Shown here: positions 59,770 to 64,000 of the stretch, one piece after another
Layout of the letters: each line of letters opens with the position of its first letter
Position numbering within the stretch: position 1 is the stretch's first letter
Source: Ruania albidiflava DSM 18029
Lineage (GTDB): Bacteria > Actinomycetota > Actinomycetes > Actinomycetales > Beutenbergiaceae
Assembly: GCF_000421225.1 (NCBI RefSeq)
Contig: NZ_ATWL01000001.1
Coordinates: forward strand, 124,001-188,000
DNA length: 64,000 bases
Direction of reading: 5' to 3'
The notes under the pieces: generated by a model
Told to the model about the DNA's origin: nothing
Seen by the model: only the letters and a program-made list of their open reading frames with translations
Databases searched by the model: none
Translations under genes and position numbers: made by a program

Positions 59770-62544
59770 ATGTCCTCACCCGCCGAACGGTATGCCGCAT
59801 TCACTCGTCGCCAGGCGGAGGCCCGCACCCTGTGGGGGCAGTTCCGCCAGTCGTTGGACTTCGAGCTGGACGACTTCCAGGTCCAGGCGTGCGAGGCAGT
59901 GCAGGCCGACCGGGACGTGCTGGTCGCTGCCCCCACCGGCGCGGGCAAGACTGTGGTGGGGGAGTTCGCCATCGCCCTGGCCCTGGCTAGTGGTCGGAAG
60001 GCGTTCTACACCACCCCGATCAAGGCGCTGAGCAACCAGAAGTACGCCGACCTGCGGGAGGTGCACGGCGCCGCGAACGTGGGTCTGCTCACCGGGGACA
60101 CCACGATCAACGGTGAGGCACCGGTGGTGGTGATGACCACCGAGGTGCTGCGGAACATGCTGTACAGCTCCTCGCCCACGCTGCGGGGCCTGGGGTATGT
60201 GGTGATGGACGAGGTGCACTACCTCGCCGACCGGTTCCGGGGGCCGGTGTGGGAGGAGGTCATCCTGCACCTGGCCGAGGACGTGCACCTGGTCTCCCTC
60301 TCGGCGACGGTGTCCAATGCGGAGGAGTTCGGCGACTGGCTCACCGAGGTGCGTGGTGACACCGCGGTGGTGGTCTCCGAGGTGCGTCCGGTGCCGCTGT
60401 GGCAGCACGTGATGGTCGGCCGCGAGGTGCTCGACCTGTACTCCTCGCGGGTGGACCCGACCCGGCCGGGCACCAACCCTCCGATCAGCCCGGACCTGGT
60501 GGAGGCGATCCGGTCCGCCGAGCACAGCGTGAACCGGGGCCCCACCGGGGGACGGCGCGGACGGGGACGGCGCAGGCCACCGGTCAGCAGGTACCGGATC
60601 GTGCGCACGCCGCCGCGGCCGATGGTGGTGGATCGGCTGGACCGGGCCGGGCTGCTCCCGGCGATCGTGTTCATCTTCTCCCGGGCAGGCTGCGAGGCGG
60701 CCACCGACCAGGTGCTCGCCCACGGCATCACGCTGACCACCGAGGCCGAGCGGCGCGAGATCGCCGCGGAGGTGGAGCGCCGCAGCGCCGACCTGCCCCG
60801 GGAGGACCTGGGGGTGCTGGACTTCTGGAAGTGGCGCGAGGCGCTGCTGGCCGGGGTGGCCGCGCACCACGCCGGGCTGCTCCCGCTGTTCAAGGAGACG
60901 GTGGAGGCGCTGTTCGCTGCCGGGTTGGTCAAGGTGGTCTTCGCCACGGAGACGCTGGCTCTGGGCATCAACATGCCAGCGCGGTCGGTAGTGCTGGAGA
61001 AGCTCACCAAGTGGGACGGACGTGGGCACGCCGACATCACCCCGGGGGAGTACACCCAGCTGACCGGGCGGGCCGGGCGACGCGGCATCGACGTGGAGGG
61101 GCACGCCGTCGTGCTCTACTCCAGCGGGATCGACCCGGTGGCGGTGGCCGGACTGGCCAGCCGGCGCACCTACCCGCTGCGGTCCAGCTTCCACCCGACC
61201 TACAACATGGCGGTGAACCTCATCGCCACCACCGGGTTCAGCCGGGCACGGGAGACGTTGGAGACGTCGTTCGCCCAGTTCCAGGCAGACCGGTCGGTGG
61301 TCGGGCTGGCCCGGCAGGCGCGTTCGATGACCGAGGGGCTGGAGGGGTACGCCGAGGCGATGACCTGCCACCTGGGGGACATCGAGGAGTACCTGGAGCT
61401 GCGCACGCAGATCTCCGCCCGGGAGAAGGAGCTGGCCAAGGAGCGTTCCCACGCTGCCCGGCAGGCCACCACGGACCTGGTGCGTTCGCTGCGCCGGGGC
61501 GATGTGATCCAGATCCCGCACGGACGGCGCGCCGGGTTCGCACTGGTGCTCACCACCCCGGACGAGCCCGGGCTGGACGGGCCGTTGCTGCACGTGCTGA
61601 CCACCGAGGCCCGGCAGGCCCGGCTGACCGCTGCGGACCTGCCCTACGGCACCGACCGGTGGGGGCGTATCCGCATCGGCAAGCACGTGAACCCGCGCCG
61701 GCCCCAGGAGCGGCGGGACCTGGCCGCCTCGCTGCGCAACGCGCTCGGGGCTGCCGAACCAGAGGCTGCTCCCCGCCCACCGAGCGCCGCGGGCAGCGAC
61801 GGTGCCCTGACCGGGCTGCGCGAGCGGCTCCGGCACCACCCGTGCCACGGCTGCGCCGACCGGGAGGAGCACCTGCGCTGGGCGCGCCGGCGGGAGAAGC
61901 TGGCCGCAGAGCACGCGCAGCTGCTCCGCCGGATCGAGGGCCGCACGTCCTCGATCGCCCGGGACTTCGACCGGGTGTGCCAGCTGCTCAGCGAGCTAGG
62001 GTACCTGGCCGGGGACGGTGACGGGCTGCAGGTGACGCAGCAAGGGGAGTGGTTGCGGCGGTTGTACTGCGAGAAGGACCTGGTGCTGGCCGAGTGCCTG
62101 CGCCAGGGCGCGTGGGCGGACCTGGACCCGGCGGGGCTGGCGGCGGCGGTCTCGATCGTGGTCTACTCCTCCCGCTCCGACGACACCGGTGAGCTGCCGG
62201 TGCCACCTGGACCGCCGGACGGCCCGCTCGCGCTGGCCGTGCACACCACACGACGGATCGCCCGGAGGCTCGAGGCGTTGGAGCGTGAGCACCGGGTGCG
62301 TCGAGCGCAGCCCGTGGACCTCGGCCTGGTCCGGCCGATGGACGTGTGGGCCCGCGGCGGGACCCTGACCGCCGTGCTGGATGCCGGTGACCTGGCCGCC
62401 GGGGACTTCGTCCGGTGGAGCCGACAGGTGATCGACCTGCTGGACCAGATCGCGACCGCGGCGCCGTCCTCGCAGCTGCGTCGCACCGCCCGCCGGGCAC
62501 TCACGGCAGTGCGGCGCGGGATCGTCGCCTACGGCACCACGTGA
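59770..62544 (+). CDS. helY: HelY/Ski2-like DEAH-type RNA helicase
   Basis: 924 residues. Walker A APTGAGKT at 54-61, motif II DEVHYL, SATVSN, and motif VI QLTGRAGRRGID lie in the helicase core; the C-terminal half has Ski2-like extensions (DSH-type end ELGYLAGDGDGLQV, GDFVRWSRQVIDLLDQI). A Cys-rich HHPCHGCADREEHLRW spot follows the core. Conserved neighbour of tatC in actinobacteria; presumed RNA turnover role. Confidence 0.93.
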   Translation: MSSPAERYAAFTRRQAEARTLWGQFRQSLDFELDDFQVQACEAVQADRDVLVAAPTGAGKTVVGEFAIALALASGRKAFYTTPIKALSNQKYADLREVHGAANVGLLTGDTTINGEAPVVVMTTEVLRNMLYSSSPTLRGLGYVVMDEVHYLADRFRGPVWEEVILHLAEDVHLVSLSATVSNAEEFGDWLTEVRGDTAVVVSEVRPVPLWQHVMVGREVLDLYSSRVDPTRPGTNPPISPDLVEAIRSAEHSVNRGPTGGRRGRGRRRPPVSRYRIVRTPPRPMVVDRLDRAGLLPAIVFIFSRAGCEAATDQVLAHGITLTTEAERREIAAEVERRSADLPREDLGVLDFWKWREALLAGVAAHHAGLLPLFKETVEALFAAGLVKVVFATETLALGINMPARSVVLEKLTKWDGRGHADITPGEYTQLTGRAGRRGIDVEGHAVVLYSSGIDPVAVAGLASRRTYPLRSSFHPTYNMAVNLIATTGFSRARETLETSFAQFQADRSVVGLARQARSMTEGLEGYAEAMTCHLGDIEEYLELRTQISAREKELAKERSHAARQATTDLVRSLRRGDVIQIPHGRRAGFALVLTTPDEPGLDGPLLHVLTTEARQARLTAADLPYGTDRWGRIRIGKHVNPRRPQERRDLAASLRNALGAAEPEAAPRPPSAAGSDGALTGLRERLRHHPCHGCADREEHLRWARRREKLAAEHAQLLRRIEGRTSSIARDFDRVCQLLSELGYLAGDGDGLQVTQQGEWLRRLYCEKDLVLAECLRQGAWADLDPAGLAAAVSIVVYSSRSDDTGELPVPPGPPDGPLALAVHTTRRIARRLEALEREHRVRRAQPVDLGLVRPMDVWARGGTLTAVLDAGDLAAGDFVRWSRQVIDLLDQIATAAPSSQLRRTARRALTAVRRGIVAYGTT

Positions 62545-62909
62545 GGCTCAGCACACCGGTTGCCCGACACACCAGCCGACACGCCGAGCGAGACAAGAAT
62601 CTTGCTCTGATTCCATCCGCTCTGACCTGCAGGGACACCGTTGACCTGCATCGTTGTCTCCTTGGCGGAACTGCTCAAGACCGGTATGTTCACGTTCCGT
62701 ACTGCTCCTGGTCTTCAGGGAGCGGGCACCGACCGGGCCCGTGCATTCACTAGAAAACGGGGCGTCCGCGCAGGGGGTTCCGGCCCGAAGGATGCACGGG
62801 CCGGTCGGTGCGCTCACAGCACGTCGGAGCCCGCGGCAGAGGCACCAGCTGGTCGTGACGAGCGCCGACGAGGACCCGGTGGCCCGGCTCGGGCACGTAT
62901 CCTGCTGTG
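62545..62909. other. 365-base gap between helY and lnt, no gene seen
   Basis: The first 180 bases are clearly more AT-rich than the flanks. A CAAGA-a-TCTTG dyad sits at about 62594-62604 and a TTGACC at 62641-62646 could be a -35, but no matching -10 is obvious. Open frames on both strands here show no family resemblance and overlap lnt in the wrong frame. Confidence 0.4.
62898..62903 (+). promoter_or_regulatory. Leaderless -10 of lnt
   Basis: TATCCT, six bases before GTG 62910; the spacing selects this GTG over the in-frame ATG 62919. Confidence 0.5.
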
Positions 62910-64000
62910 GTGGCTGTGATGTGGACCCCCCGAGCGCTGAGCCTGCTCGTCGCTGCGCTCGGCGGCTGGGCCACCGATGCTGCCTTCCCGATGCGGGGCT
63001 GGTGGCCGTTGGCGTTCGTCGGGATGGCGGCGTTGGTGTGGGCGTGCGGCCGGGACAGTGCCCGGTGGAACGCGTTGGTGGGCTGGGTCTGGGGGCTCGG
63101 GTTCTTCCTGCCGCACCTGTGGTGGGCGCACTACGCCGTCGGGCCGGTTCCGTGGGTGGCGTTGTCGGTGGCGGAGTCCGGGATCCTCGCCGGTGGTGTG
63201 GCGGCCTTCACCTGGGCCCGGCGTGGACGCTGGGTGCGGCACCGCACGTGGCTGCACGCCCCGCTGTTCGCGACCATCTGGGTGGTCATCGAGCAGCTGC
63301 GGCAGGTGTGGCCGTTCGGCGGGTTCCCGTGGGGGCGCCTCGGGTTTTCCCAGGGTGACTCGCCGCTGCTGTCCCTGGCGACGATCGCCGGGGCTCCGCT
63401 GGTGTCCTTCGCTGTGGTGCTCATCGGGCACTATCTGGCTGATGCGGTCCGCCTGCTGCTGCCAGGCCCGGGCCGGCGCGACGAGGTGCCCGCGCACCGG
63501 CACTGGCGCCAGCCCGCCTACCGGCTGGTCGCCGGTGGTCTGGTGCTCGGCGTAGGTGCGGTGCTGCCGCTGCCGAGCACCCAGGCGGAGGAGGGCGTGC
63601 TGCGCGTGGGGGCGGTGCAGGGCAACGTCTCCGAACCCGGGCTAGGTGCGTTCGCGAACGCCCAGGAGGTGCTGCACAACCATGCCCGTGGTACCCACGA
63701 GCTCGCCGACGAGGTGGGTCAGGGGAACCTGGACCTGGTGGTCTGGCCGGAGAACGCCACGGACATCAACCCGCGTGCGGACGCGCAGGCGGCAGCCGAG
63801 ATCGACGCGGCAGCCGAGGCGATCGATGCGCCCATCCTGCTCGGTACCGACCGGTACGACGACGAGGCCCGGTACAACGAGATGATCCTCTGGCAGCCGG
63901 GGGTGGGGTCCACCTACGCCTACGCCAAGCAGATCCCTGCCGCGTTTGCTGAGTACATCCCGATGCGGGAGGTGGCTCGCCTGTTCTCGCCGGCGGTGGA
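62910..64000 (+). CDS. lnt: Apolipoprotein N-acyltransferase, 3' end outside the window
   Basis: 363 codons are visible. Several N-terminal hydrophobic segments (MRGWWPLAFVGMAALVWA, WVWGLGFFLPHLWW) lead into PFGGFPWGRLGFSQGD, a strong Lnt signature, and a nitrilase domain beginning LRVGAVQGNV. The catalytic Glu is in VVWPENA and the Lys in YAKQIPAAFAEYIP; the Cys lies past the right edge. N-acylates lipoproteins such as the RibY-like protein. Start GTG 62910 fits the leaderless spacing. Confidence 0.92.
   Translation, partial: MAVMWTPRALSLLVAALGGWATDAAFPMRGWWPLAFVGMAALVWACGRDSARWNALVGWVWGLGFFLPHLWWAHYAVGPVPWVALSVAESGILAGGVAAFTWARRGRWVRHRTWLHAPLFATIWVVIEQLRQVWPFGGFPWGRLGFSQGDSPLLSLATIAGAPLVSFAVVLIGHYLADAVRLLLPGPGRRDEVPAHRHWRQPAYRLVAGGLVLGVGAVLPLPSTQAEEGVLRVGAVQGNVSEPGLGAFANAQEVLHNHARGTHELADEVGQGNLDLVVWPENATDINPRADAQAAAEIDAAAEAIDAPILLGTDRYDDEARYNEMILWQPGVGSTYAYAKQIPAAFAEYIPMREVARLFSPAV

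Noticed and set aside
62750-62810. A tRNA-like GGGGGTTCCGGCCC segment
   Set aside because: No acceptor stem or anticodon arm can be built around it.
62654-63358. A 234-codon plus-strand frame overlapping lnt
   Set aside because: It overlaps the well-supported lnt frame, and its sequence is Arg/Gly/Val-rich without motifs.

Overview
The window is high-GC chromosomal DNA from an actinobacterium, most likely in the order Micrococcales. I infer this from gene content and order: alaS-ruvX-mltG-aroE, pafB-pafC-tatA-tatC-helY, an actinobacterial integration host factor (mihF) in front of gmk-rpoZ-coaBC-metK-priA, PyrR-controlled pyrimidine genes, and a zinc-free S4. The genus cannot be fixed by eye. 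It is almost all core genome: 57 chromosomal genes plus one decayed gene, mostly on the + strand and packed with 4-base GTGA/ATGA overlaps. I found no rRNA, tRNA, CRISPR array, intact insertion sequence or prophage.

Layout. 1-9.9 kb: N-terminus of a probable cyclophilin, hisS, a DEAD-box helicase, two coupled dynamin-like GTPases, aspS and an acetyltransferase. 10-25 kb: an MMPL exporter divergent from rarA; rpsD; two small envelope proteins; alaS-ruvX-mltG-aroE; a prepilin peptidase; aroC-aroK-aroB-aroQ (the shikimate pathway apart from its first and EPSP steps). 25-30 kb: a SatD-like regulator with tandem operators and a membrane partner, efp-nusB, then a sugar-symporter/PLP-decarboxylase pair and a hairpin repeat. 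30-38.4 kb: pyrR-pyrB-pyrC-carA-carB-pyrF, which carries most of de novo UMP synthesis, behind an RNA element matching the PyrR-binding loop. 38.4-50 kb: mihF-gmk, rpoZ-coaBC-metK, a frameshifted DUF222/HNH nuclease, priA, a HAD phosphatase, fmt-rsmB and rpe. 50-54 kb: an FMN riboswitch driving a permease plus lipoprotein pair (probable riboflavin uptake), then hisE-hisG and a PH-domain membrane protein. 54-64 kb: a DUF3866 gene, the DNA-damage regulators pafBC, tatA-tatC, a lipid kinase, helY and the start of lnt.

Two general features stand out. First, at least fifteen starts lie exactly 6 or 7 bases after a TANNNT-like -10 hexamer, which predicts leaderless mRNAs; in several cases the upstream gene's TAG stop is itself the first three bases of that hexamer. 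Second, three metabolic branches carry readable cis-regulation: FMN riboswitch (flavin uptake), PyrR-type RNA loop (pyrimidines) and a two-dyad operator (SatD-like gene). The least ordinary parts are the RFN-controlled transporter without its own ATPase, the SatD-like operator, the GTPase pair and the hairpin repeat before pyrR.
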